From: JAISGQ01 sp045604155 | GTDB taxonomy: Bacteria > Bacillota > Clostridia > Oscillospirales > Acutalibacteraceae | DNA length: 64,000 nt | NCBI GenBank assembly: GCA_045604155.1 | Contig: JAZUNN010000060.1 | Coordinates: 1 to 64,000, forward strand | Direction of reading: 5' to 3' | Part shown: positions 41,296 through 48,731 of the stretch, piece by piece | Layout of the letters: every line of letters begins with the position of its first letter | How positions within the stretch are numbered: position 1 is the stretch's first letter | The notes under the pieces: model-generated | The model's database searches: none | Told to the model about the DNA's origin: nothing | What the model saw: the letters and a program-made list of their open reading frames with translations, nothing else | Program-made: the position numbers and the translations under genes

Positions 41296-42756
41296 TTAGT
41301 CTGCCATTGCTTTGAGTTCAGATAAAAATGCTTCTCTCTCCTCGTCGGTGATTGAATCTTTTATTGCGTTGATCATTTCGTACTGAACATCATACATTTC
41401 GCCGGGGATGGGATAATAAAACCTTTCTTCTCCCTTTTCATCGTAAAACATAAGCATCGACATATAGGCGCCTACGTAATCATCGTCCAGCTTTGTAAAG
41501 AGATAGCTTATGGAATCGTTCTTCAATTTATCCCTGATTACTCCTGCACGGTAGGTGCCGATATCAAAGGTGCGTGTTAATATGGTTTTATATTTCCAGG
41601 TTTCATAATAGACAACTGCCTCAAGCTTCAGCGTGCCGTCAGCATACACCGTGTATTCAATCACGGAATATCTTCCGTTGATACACGGTCTGTCCTCGCT
41701 GTAATCAATAAGCTTGACAACTGTATTGTCAAAGGATATTCCTAAATTGTTTTCAATCAGATTCCCTTCAAATTTTTTGCGTGCGGTTTTTGTCATAGTC
41801 CCTAAATATCCGCCAACTTCATCATATCCCCAGTCTTTTTCCTCCATCGGATTCCATTGGGTGAGTGCACTCCAGTATACACACTTTCCGTTTTCATCGA
41901 AAAGCTTTATGTACATTTCTGCCTCTTCAATATCACGGCTGTTTTCGGGACCGTATCTTTCAATGTTATAGCTGTTTCTTACAACGTATTCTGTTATTCT
42001 GTCCCTGATGGTGTTAAGCTGAATATCCTGAATACTGTGTTTTTCCGACTTTGATTTGCCTGTTTTATTCGGATTATCTATGCTGCCTGCTGCAAGATCG
42101 TAGGTGCCGTCGGGATAGAATGTAACTACTGCTGCAGCCTGTCCGTCATTTTCATGTTCTGTCCTGAAAGCTATCTGACAAATGATTTCATCGAATGATA
42201 TCCCGTGCTTTGACATTGCCATTTTACTTGCAGTCTGTTCTCTCAATTCTTTGATGATTCCCTCGGGAACAAGATCATGGATATAGAGTTCTACATCAAA
42301 GAAATCTTTATTGTTGGGATTCTTTCCGCCGCATTCGTGCACCTCATTGCCATTTTCATCGTACAGACGGATATATCTGTGTTCTGAGGCTGCATCCGTT
42401 ATATATGCAGGAGTGAGCTCGTCCATTTTTATTATTTTTTTGCTTCGTATAAGGTCAATAAGTTCCTGCTTCTGTTTTTCGGTTATGGTATAGGTCTCTG
42501 AGTCAAAGATTTCGGGATCTGTATACTCTGTGTCATACGGCACAGTACATACCTTTAAGGTATTATCTGCATATACGGTTATATTGGTGGAAAAGTCCTT
42601 ATAACAATATTCGCTTCTTCTGTATGAATACTGACAGACTATATTATCATAGGATACTCCTTTTGCCTTCTCCATGCTCTTTGCCGAGCAGCCCGATGCC
42701 AGCAGCATACAAAGTATACTCACCGCAAAAATTATTGTTCTTAACCATCTTTTCAT
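41296..42756 (-). CDS. lipoprotein of a tandem paralogue family, member 3
   Basis: Start ATG 42756 is chosen for its GGAGGG site; upstream in-frame starts lack one. The 486-aa product has lipobox LASGC (Cys ~21) and three units of the GVSYDNIVCQ / GISFDEIICQ / GISFDNTVVK type. Each is followed by a T-x-Y-A/P-D-G/N-T strand. It is more diverged than members 1 and 2 and is probably the first gene of the unit. Confidence 0.7.
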   Translation of the reverse strand: MKRWLRTIIFAVSILCMLLASGCSAKSMEKAKGVSYDNIVCQYSYRRSEYCYKDFSTNITVYADNTLKVCTVPYDTEYTDPEIFDSETYTITEKQKQELIDLIRSKKIIKMDELTPAYITDAASEHRYIRLYDENGNEVHECGGKNPNNKDFFDVELYIHDLVPEGIIKELREQTASKMAMSKHGISFDEIICQIAFRTEHENDGQAAAVVTFYPDGTYDLAAGSIDNPNKTGKSKSEKHSIQDIQLNTIRDRITEYVVRNSYNIERYGPENSRDIEEAEMYIKLFDENGKCVYWSALTQWNPMEEKDWGYDEVGGYLGTMTKTARKKFEGNLIENNLGISFDNTVVKLIDYSEDRPCINGRYSVIEYTVYADGTLKLEAVVYYETWKYKTILTRTFDIGTYRAGVIRDKLKNDSISYLFTKLDDDYVGAYMSMLMFYDEKGEERFYYPIPGEMYDVQYEMINAIKDSITDEEREAFLSELKAMAD

Positions 42757-43160
42757 TTTTGTCCCTCCAATTTTAACTCTTTTTTCACCATTCATTAACA
42801 ATATATTCATAAATTACCATAATGTTTCAATTTTGTCAATAGAATTTATTAAATTTGTGTTAACTTTTTGTTTCAGAATGGTGTCTTTGTATATAAAACA
42901 CATGGGAAGATTATTTTTGCTCATGGAGATAAAAAAATTTTTTAAAATTTTGAAGGATCGGATGCAGCGGATGATTTGTGAATCGCCCCTACAGTTGGTT
43001 TGGGTTTGTTGGAATTTATATCGACGGGACGATGTGGGCATCGTCCCCTACGGTATAAATATGTTCTACGTAATACGTCCTTGTCCCCCTCTGACGAGGG
43101 GGATGTTTGCTGAGCAGACAGGGGCAGAGATAATATCAGCAACGGTGCGTTTTTTGCAGA

Positions 43161-43219
43161 CTCCCCCTCCGAATCATGCCCTGCATGATATGACCTCACC
43201 CTGACAAGGGGAGGCAAGG
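43161..43219. repeat. palindromic intergenic element, type 1 copy d
   Basis: CCCCCTCCG is followed by the perfect hairpin ATCATGC-CCT-GCATGAT (43173-43189) and then ACCTCACCCTGACAAGGGGAGGC. The outer frame matches 7327-7380, but the first stem is different. Confidence 0.7.
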
Positions 43220-43323
43220 GCTTATTCATATTTATAGGAATGAGGGTATTTCAGGTATTTTTGATATTTGAGATCAATATAAATTCCGAAAATATTACAG
43301 GCAAAACACCCTGCTGCAGAAAT

Positions 43324-43540
43324 CCAAAAGGGGAAGCGATGCAATTTTCCTCTGTGGAGAGGGTAATCCCTGACACGGCGGCAAAGGCAATTACGAGGAA
43401 TTGGGGGATGTGTCAGGGATGGGCACCCTTTTGGTCATTGAGAGAGGGGATTTCAAAGGGGAGAGAGTTGAAACTCTCTCCCCTTTGATGGTTTCTTTGG
43501 TTCGTTTCTTGCACTGGCAAGAAATGAACATATATATAAC
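43324..43540 (-). repeat. composite palindromic element, type 2 copy B
   Basis: Read on the minus strand: TTTCTTG/CAAGAAA, ACCAAAGAAACCA, a perfect 16-bp hairpin (43453-43468 with 43473-43488), ATCCCCTCTCTCAATGACC, then CCAAAAGGG. The last arm closes only ~100 nt later (CCCCTTTTGG near 43324). Between the arms lies another stem, ATCCCTGACAC/GTGTCAGGGAT. It matches copy A at 16031 outside the stems. Confidence 0.75.
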
Positions 43541-43635
43541 AGATGGCTTTTTGCGGAGCCGAGATAACGGGACGATGTGGGCATCGTCCCCTACGGGGGA
43601 TTTTTCGTGTCCGGCACCGTCAACACATCCCGAAA

Positions 43636-43670
43636 AGAAAAAATACCGCTGCTCTTTCGAGCAGCGGTAT
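43636..43670 (-). terminator. terminator of the EF-G-like gene
   Basis: A perfect 12-bp stem (43643-43654, 43659-43670) with loop TTTC and a minus-strand T-run. Confidence 0.9.
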
Positions 43671-43684
43671 CTGCATATTCAATA

Positions 43685-45739
43685 TCAGTCCTCTTCGCCT
43701 CTTGCCTTAGCGTCTTCGATGACCTTCTGAGCAACCATGGGAGGTGCATCCTCATAGCGCTCAAACTCAAGGGTGAAGTAGCCTCTGCCCTGAGCAGTCT
43801 GACGGATAAAGGTGGAGAAATCGCCCATTTCAGCCATGGGAACTTCAGCGCAGAGCTCCTGGAGGTTATTCTCAGCAGGATTCATACCGAGAACACGACC
43901 ACGGCGCTTTGTGACCTCGCCCATAACGTCGCCCATGTTGTCGTTGGGAACGTATGCCTTGAGGGTGCCGATAGGCTCAAGGAGAGTGGGGCTTGCCTGA
44001 GGAATACCATTCTTGAATGCGATGTTTGCAGCAGTCTTGAATGCCATTTCAGAGGAGTCAACGGGATGGTAGGAACCATCATAGAGAACTGCACGGACGC
44101 CTACAACAGGATAGCCTGCCAGAACACCCTTCTGCATGGACTCGTTGAGACCCTTTTCAACTGCGGGGAAGAAGTTCTTGGGAACAGAACCGCCGACGAC
44201 TTCCTCAGCGAACTCAAGGCCGGGTGCATCGCAGGGTTCAAAGCGTACCCAGATATCACCGAACTGACCGTGACCGCCGGACTGCTTCTTATGTCTGCCC
44301 TGTACGGAAACTGTCTTTCTGATGGTCTCTCTGTATGCAACTCTCGGAGTCTCAATGTTGGTGTCAACATTGTACTTAGCCTTGAGCTTGGAAACGATAA
44401 CGTCGATGTGCTGGTCGCCCTGACCGCTGAGAACCATCTGCTTGGTCTCGGTGTTGGTGCCGAAGGTGAAGGAGGGATCTTCCTCGTTCAGCTTCTGGAG
44501 ACCCTGAGCAACCTTTTCCTCTTCGCCCTTTGCCTTGGGCATGATAGCCATGGAAAGGGAGGTGCCGGGATATTTTACGCCTGCAAGGGTGACCTTGCGA
44601 GCGGGAGATGCGAGAGTATCACCGGTAAGGGTGTTTGCAAGCTTGGGAACTGCGCCGATATCACCTGCGCCGATGTAAGGAACATCTTCCTGCTTCTTAC
44701 CTCTGATAAGAAGGGTCTTACCGATCTTCTCGTTTGCGCCTGTTCTCATGTTGACAACAGGTGTGTCGGATGCGATCTTACCTGCATAAACCTTGAAGTA
44801 GCTGAGCTTACCAACGAAGGGGTCAGCAACGGTCTTGAATACGACAGCTGCGGTGGGAGCAGTCTCGTCAACAGCGATGTCAACCTTGTTGCCGTCCTCG
44901 TCCTTAGCGGTCTGGGGTCTTGCCTCAAGAGCATTGGGAGCAAGCCATGTGATACCGTCGAGAAGGAGCTCTGCGCCTGCTGCATCACTTGCGATACCGC
45001 AGAATACGGGGATAACGGAGCCTTCAAATGCACCCTTCTTGAGACCTGCTACGATCTCATCATGGGTGAATTCTTCACCGTCGAAATACTTCATCATGAG
45101 CTCTTCGTCAGCCTCTGCGACTGCCTCGGAAATCTCGGTCATGTAATCCTCGTACTCGTCGAATGCGGGTACATCGCAGGCAGCCATCTTGGTGCCGTTC
45201 ATCTTGTATGCCTTGTTCTCGATCATGTTGACATATACACCGTTTGTATATACAACAACGGGGCAGACGCCCTGACCGAATACCTCACGGAGGGATTCAA
45301 GAGTCTTCTGGAAGCTTACGCCTTCCTTATCAAGCTTGTTGATGAAGATCATCTTGGACATATTGCGCTCGGTAGCCATCTTGATAGCCTTCTCTGCGCC
45401 GACGGAAACGCCGGAACGTGCAGAAACAACAGCGATTGCACACTCTGCAGCTCTGTAAGCCTCACGTGCGCCGCCTGCATAGTCAAACTGACCCGGAGCG
45501 TCGATGATATTTATTTTATTTCCCTTCCACTCAAGCGGTGCAACCGCTGCGGAAACGGAACAGGTACGCTTTACTTCTTCGGGGTCAAAGTCGCAAACGG
45601 TATTTCCGTCTACGATCTTACCGATTCTGTCGGTTACTCCTGCAAGATAGAGCATTGCCTCTGCAAGAGAAGTCTTGCCGCTGCCGCTGTGTCCGGCGAG
45701 AACGACGTTGATAATGTTTTTAGCGGGATACTGTTTCAA
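43685..45739 (-). CDS. elongation factor G-like GTPase (EF-G paralogue)
   Basis: The 684-aa protein has all EF-G domains. G1 is GHSGSGKTS (16-24), G3 is DAPGQ (80-84) and G4 is NKLD (134-137). Domains II-V end with a QGRGYFTLEFERYE stretch. The His that follows DxPG in canonical EF-G and activates water for GTP hydrolysis is Gln84 here. The sequence belongs with the EF-G2-type/FusA-like paralogues of Clostridia and Thermotogae. These may act in recycling, stress or an alternative translocation role. It has its own promoter and terminator and no str-operon neighbours. Confidence 0.85.
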   Translation of the reverse strand: MKQYPAKNIINVVLAGHSGSGKTSLAEAMLYLAGVTDRIGKIVDGNTVCDFDPEEVKRTCSVSAAVAPLEWKGNKINIIDAPGQFDYAGGAREAYRAAECAIAVVSARSGVSVGAEKAIKMATERNMSKMIFINKLDKEGVSFQKTLESLREVFGQGVCPVVVYTNGVYVNMIENKAYKMNGTKMAACDVPAFDEYEDYMTEISEAVAEADEELMMKYFDGEEFTHDEIVAGLKKGAFEGSVIPVFCGIASDAAGAELLLDGITWLAPNALEARPQTAKDEDGNKVDIAVDETAPTAAVVFKTVADPFVGKLSYFKVYAGKIASDTPVVNMRTGANEKIGKTLLIRGKKQEDVPYIGAGDIGAVPKLANTLTGDTLASPARKVTLAGVKYPGTSLSMAIMPKAKGEEEKVAQGLQKLNEEDPSFTFGTNTETKQMVLSGQGDQHIDVIVSKLKAKYNVDTNIETPRVAYRETIRKTVSVQGRHKKQSGGHGQFGDIWVRFEPCDAPGLEFAEEVVGGSVPKNFFPAVEKGLNESMQKGVLAGYPVVGVRAVLYDGSYHPVDSSEMAFKTAANIAFKNGIPQASPTLLEPIGTLKAYVPNDNMGDVMGEVTKRRGRVLGMNPAENNLQELCAEVPMAEMGDFSTFIRQTAQGRGYFTLEFERYEDAPPMVAQKVIEDAKARGEED

Positions 45740-45847
45740 GGTAGAAAACCCCTTTCAATGGATTCCACATATTTGGAATTTAATTTAGCACGCTTCGGTA
45801 TGGGCAACTACCGCAAATATACTCATCCGATAACTAAGCTGTTTATC

Positions 45848-45876
45848 ATTATATCTTAAGGAATTATGGATTTCAA
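45848..45876 (-). promoter_or_regulatory. promoter of the EF-G-like gene
   Basis: Minus strand: TTGAAA (45876-45871), a 17-bp spacer and TATAAT (45853-45848). Confidence 0.65.
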
Positions 45877-46060
45877 TAAAAATAATCGCTTAGATACAAA
45901 AATTGTCCCAATATCAGAAAATTTACTGTGCATTTTGGTTAAATTGAACAACCTTTGTGAATAAACTGTGGCGGCGAATAAATTTTTATCATTGATATAT
46001 ACAATTTTATGCTTCATAATTATGCATAAGCAATAATCAGGCAAAACCTCGCAGGCACAA

Positions 46061-46130
46061 TACCGTTTATCCTCCGTAAAATACCGACCGTCGCAAAAAG
46101 CTTTGATTCTGTTTCTGTCTGCGATAAAAT
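46061..46130 (+). promoter_or_regulatory. candidate LytTR operator and promoter
   Basis: Direct repeats TACCGTTTA (46061-46069) and TACCGACCG (46082-46090) are spaced 21 bp start to start, the phasing typical of LytTR sites. They lie just upstream of TTGATT (46103-46108), a 16-bp spacer and TAAAAT (46125-46130). The position suits an activator. Confidence 0.6.
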
Positions 46131-46151
46131 ACAGCCATGAGGTGAAACACA

Positions 46152-46601
46152 ATGAAAATCGAAATCTCCATTGAAAGGGATATTGAGGAGCGAAAAGTGG
46201 TTATCCACACAGAAAAGGTGGACGAGGAAATAACCGATATCGTTGAAATGATAAACAGTCCGGTTGCTGACCGCAGCAATGCTGTCACCGCCTTCGATGA
46301 CAACGGCGCACTCTTCCTTGACCCCAAGGACATCTGCCGCATATATTCAGGCGACAAGAAGGTTTTTGCGGAAACTGCCGAGGGCACCTACACCCTGAAA
46401 AACCGCATCTACGAGCTTGAAAATATCCTTGACAGCCGTGTTTTCATGCGTATTTCAAATTCGGAAATCATAAATCTCCGTCAGGTAAGGCGCATGGATA
46501 CCTCTCTTACGGGCACCATATGCGTTTCCCTGAAAAACGGGACACTTACATATGCCTCTCGGAGGTATGTGGCAATAATCAGAAAACAGCTTGATATATG
46601 A
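46152..46601 (+). CDS. LytTR-type DNA-binding regulator
   Basis: The 149-aa protein ends with a LytTR domain (~55-149): FLDPKDICRIYSGDKKVFAETAEGTYTLKNRIYELE, then FMRISNSEIINLRQVRRMD. There is no response-regulator receiver domain, so it belongs to the stand-alone LytTR class found next to DUF3021 genes. A GAGGTG site precedes ATG 46152. Two LytTR-like half sites lie in its promoter, suggesting autoregulation of this four-gene operon. Confidence 0.88.
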   Translation: MKIEISIERDIEERKVVIHTEKVDEEITDIVEMINSPVADRSNAVTAFDDNGALFLDPKDICRIYSGDKKVFAETAEGTYTLKNRIYELENILDSRVFMRISNSEIINLRQVRRMDTSLTGTICVSLKNGTLTYASRRYVAIIRKQLDI

Positions 46602-46611
46602 GGTGATTATT

Positions 46612-47103
46612 ATGAAAAACAAGCATCTGTTTTTACGGTTTATCATTGGCTTTTCCTGCGGTGTGCTGCAGGGTGCCTTTGTAGTATTCTGCATATCTCT
46701 CGGCGTCAACGGCATAAAGGGAGATTACATCCCCGTACTTCCCGCAACAGTCAGGATGTTCGGCTCGGAAAATCTTGCGGTTGTTGTCCAGACACTGCTG
46801 ACAGGTCTGCTGGGTGTCGCCTATTCAATGGCTTCTTTTGTTTACGAAAAGCCACGTTGGAGCTTTCTGCGCCAGTCCCTGCTGCAGTTTCTCATCACCT
46901 TCCCCTGTATCCTCATCACCGCTCGGATATGTTGGGTGCCTGACAGAATCGAGGGGTATATTTCCCTCTGCCTGAGCGTGCTTGCAGGTTATATCGTAAA
47001 CTTTATCGTGCAGTTCAATCTGGCTAAGAACAATGTCCGTGCAATCAACGAAAAAATGGAAGAATATGTAAAAAGTCTGGAGGATAACAATGACAGCAAT
47101 TAA
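46612..47103 (+). CDS. DUF3021 family membrane protein
   Basis: Start ATG 46612 follows GAGGTGAT; an earlier in-frame ATG is inside the previous gene. The 163-aa protein has four membrane segments and a short coiled-coil tail, typical of DUF3021. That family almost always accompanies stand-alone LytTR regulators and is thought to control their activity at the membrane. The ABC ATPase start overlaps its stop by 14 nt. Confidence 0.85.
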   Translation: MKNKHLFLRFIIGFSCGVLQGAFVVFCISLGVNGIKGDYIPVLPATVRMFGSENLAVVVQTLLTGLLGVAYSMASFVYEKPRWSFLRQSLLQFLITFPCILITARICWVPDRIEGYISLCLSVLAGYIVNFIVQFNLAKNNVRAINEKMEEYVKSLEDNNDSN

Positions 47104-47812
47104 AACAGAAAATCTCACAAAGAGATATAAAAACAAGACCGCTGTTGACGGTCTGAATCTGGAAGTGAACAAGGGTGAGCTTTTCTCCCTTCTCGGCGTA
47201 AACGGAGCGGGCAAGACCACCACAATAAAAATGCTCTCGTGCCTTTCCAGACCCACCGATGGCGATGCTTTTCTCCTGGGCGACAGCATTGTAAGCGCTC
47301 CCGAAAAGGTAAAGGCAAAGACAAATGTATCCCCTCAGGAAACAGCTGTTGCAAGAAATCTTTCCGTTTTTGACAATCTGGTTTTCATGGCTCAGATTTA
47401 CGGAATCGGCAAAAAGGAAGCAGAGAAAAAAGCTGATGCACTTATAAGCCGTTTCAAGCTTGAAGATGTGCGCAGAAACAAGGCAAAGACCCTTTCGGGC
47501 GGTATGCAGCGACGCCTTTCCATTGCCATGGCTCTTATTTCCGATCCCGAAATACTTTTCCTCGATGAGCCTACTCTGGGACTTGATGTACTTGCAAGAC
47601 GTGAGCTGTGGGGTATTATCCGCAGCCTTCACGGTGAAGTTACGGTAATACTCACCACCCACTACATGGAGGAAGCTGAGGAGCTTTCCGACAGAATTGC
47701 CGTAATGCAGAACGGAAAACTCAAGGCCGTCGGCACTGCCGCTGAACTTATTGAAAAGACAGGTGCAAAGAATTTTGAAGATGCCTTTGTCGCCCTTGCA
47801 TCGGAGGTGTGA
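47090..47812 (+). CDS. ABC transporter ATP-binding protein
   Basis: The 240-aa ATPase has Walker A GVNGAGKTT, a Q-loop (SPQE), signature LSGGMQRR, Walker B ILFLDEPTLGLD and switch His in TTHYMEE. It is of the drug/polymer export type (CcmA/DrrA-like). Its partner permease follows immediately, and its GTG/TGA end overlaps the next ribosome site. Confidence 0.93.
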   Translation: MTAIKTENLTKRYKNKTAVDGLNLEVNKGELFSLLGVNGAGKTTTIKMLSCLSRPTDGDAFLLGDSIVSAPEKVKAKTNVSPQETAVARNLSVFDNLVFMAQIYGIGKKEAEKKADALISRFKLEDVRRNKAKTLSGGMQRRLSIAMALISDPEILFLDEPTLGLDVLARRELWGIIRSLHGEVTVILTTHYMEEAEELSDRIAVMQNGKLKAVGTAAELIEKTGAKNFEDAFVALASEV

Positions 47813-47814
47813 AT

Positions 47815-48540
47815 ATGAGAACTCTTACTTTCGCAAAAAGAAATATAAAGGAAATGCTCCGCTCTCCTCTGAGTATTGTCTTGGGTCTGGGATTTCCCAT
47901 TATGATGCTTATTTTCCTCTCCATACTCAACAAGTCCATCAATGCTCCCGTTGAGATGTTCAACATAGTCAATCTCACTCCCGGCATTGCAGTTTTCAGC
48001 TTCACGTTCACCACTCTCTTTGTAGGACTTCTTATTTCTCAGGACAGAGGAAGTTCTTTCCTTGCAAGACTTTACTCCTCACCCATGACCGCAGGCAACT
48101 TTATCATCGGCTATATGCTGCCTATGATTCCTCTCACCGTCGCTCAGGCTGCAGTCTGTTACGGTGCTGCAGTATTCTTCGGTTATGAGCTGAGCATAAA
48201 TACTCTTTTCTCCCTGCTTCTGCTTATCCCCTCAGGTATTTTCTATATCGCTATGGGCGTGCTTTTCGGCTCTCTCTGCAATGAGAAGGCTGTCGGCGGT
48301 ATTGGCTCCATTGTTATAAACATCGCCACACTTTCCGCAGGCGTATGGTTTCCTCTTGAAGATATGAAGGGTACTGCATTCTACAATGTATGCACAAATC
48401 TTCCTTTCTACCACACAGTGAACATCGCCAAAGGCGGAAATATTACAGTAAGCCTTATCTGGGTTATTGCCTGCGCTGTTGTCATGACGGTGCTTGCAGC
48501 CCTTGTTTTCAGAGGCAGAATGAATGCAGACAACGCATAA
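47815..48540 (+). CDS. ABC-2 type transporter permease
   Basis: Start ATG 47815 after GGAGGTG. The 241-aa product has six hydrophobic segments and the ABC-2 pattern: an N-terminal SPLSIVLGLGFPIMML helix and DRGSSFLARLYSSPMTAGNFI coupling region. With the preceding ATPase it forms an exporter, likely regulated by the LytTR/DUF3021 pair. Substrates of such systems are often antimicrobials or peptides; none can be named here. Confidence 0.9.
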   Translation: MRTLTFAKRNIKEMLRSPLSIVLGLGFPIMMLIFLSILNKSINAPVEMFNIVNLTPGIAVFSFTFTTLFVGLLISQDRGSSFLARLYSSPMTAGNFIIGYMLPMIPLTVAQAAVCYGAAVFFGYELSINTLFSLLLLIPSGIFYIAMGVLFGSLCNEKAVGGIGSIVINIATLSAGVWFPLEDMKGTAFYNVCTNLPFYHTVNIAKGGNITVSLIWVIACAVVMTVLAALVFRGRMNADNA

Positions 48541-48541
48541 T

Positions 48542-48579
48542 AAAAAGAGCTGAAGCCTTTCCCGGTTTCAGCTCTTTTT
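48542..48579 (+). terminator. terminator of the LytTR-ABC operon
   Basis: A 13-bp stem AAAAAGAGCTGAA/TTCAGCTCTTTTT directly after the stop. A further CTCCCTCGTCAGAGGGAGG hairpin follows near 48691-48709. Confidence 0.88.
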
Positions 48580-48731
48580 ATTATACTGTATACGCAGCTG
48601 CCGGATATTCCGGCGGATAAAAGTTCAGAATATATTATGCAATCACAATTCGGAGTGGTAGTTGTGAATGAAAGCTGATGCTTTTTTCTCTCCCTCGTCA
48701 GAGGGAGGCAATACCCACCGTTTGGAATCGG

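Larger units (their letters stand above)
42814..43635. repeat. gene-free region of dense palindromic repeats
   Basis: No convincing gene lies in this ~820 bp. It contains: a degenerate type 3 palindrome (42967-42995), a perfect one GGGACGATG-TGGG-CATCGTCCC plus CCTACGG (43026-43053), CCCCCTC/GAGGGGG (43085-43102), a type 1 copy (43161-43219), the reverse-strand type 2 copy B (43324-43540), and another type 3 copy (43553-43596). Three element families thus meet in one place. Confidence 0.75.

Noticed and set aside
42674..43204. 176-codon frame in the repeat island
   Set aside because: It overlaps the lipoprotein start in antisense and reads through palindromes; no start site or recognisable domain.
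43577..45859. 760-codon open frame on the + strand opposite the EF-G-like gene
   Set aside because: It mirrors the codon bias of the minus-strand gene, has no ribosome site and a Cys/Leu-rich composition with no family pattern. EF-G motifs on the other strand are complete.
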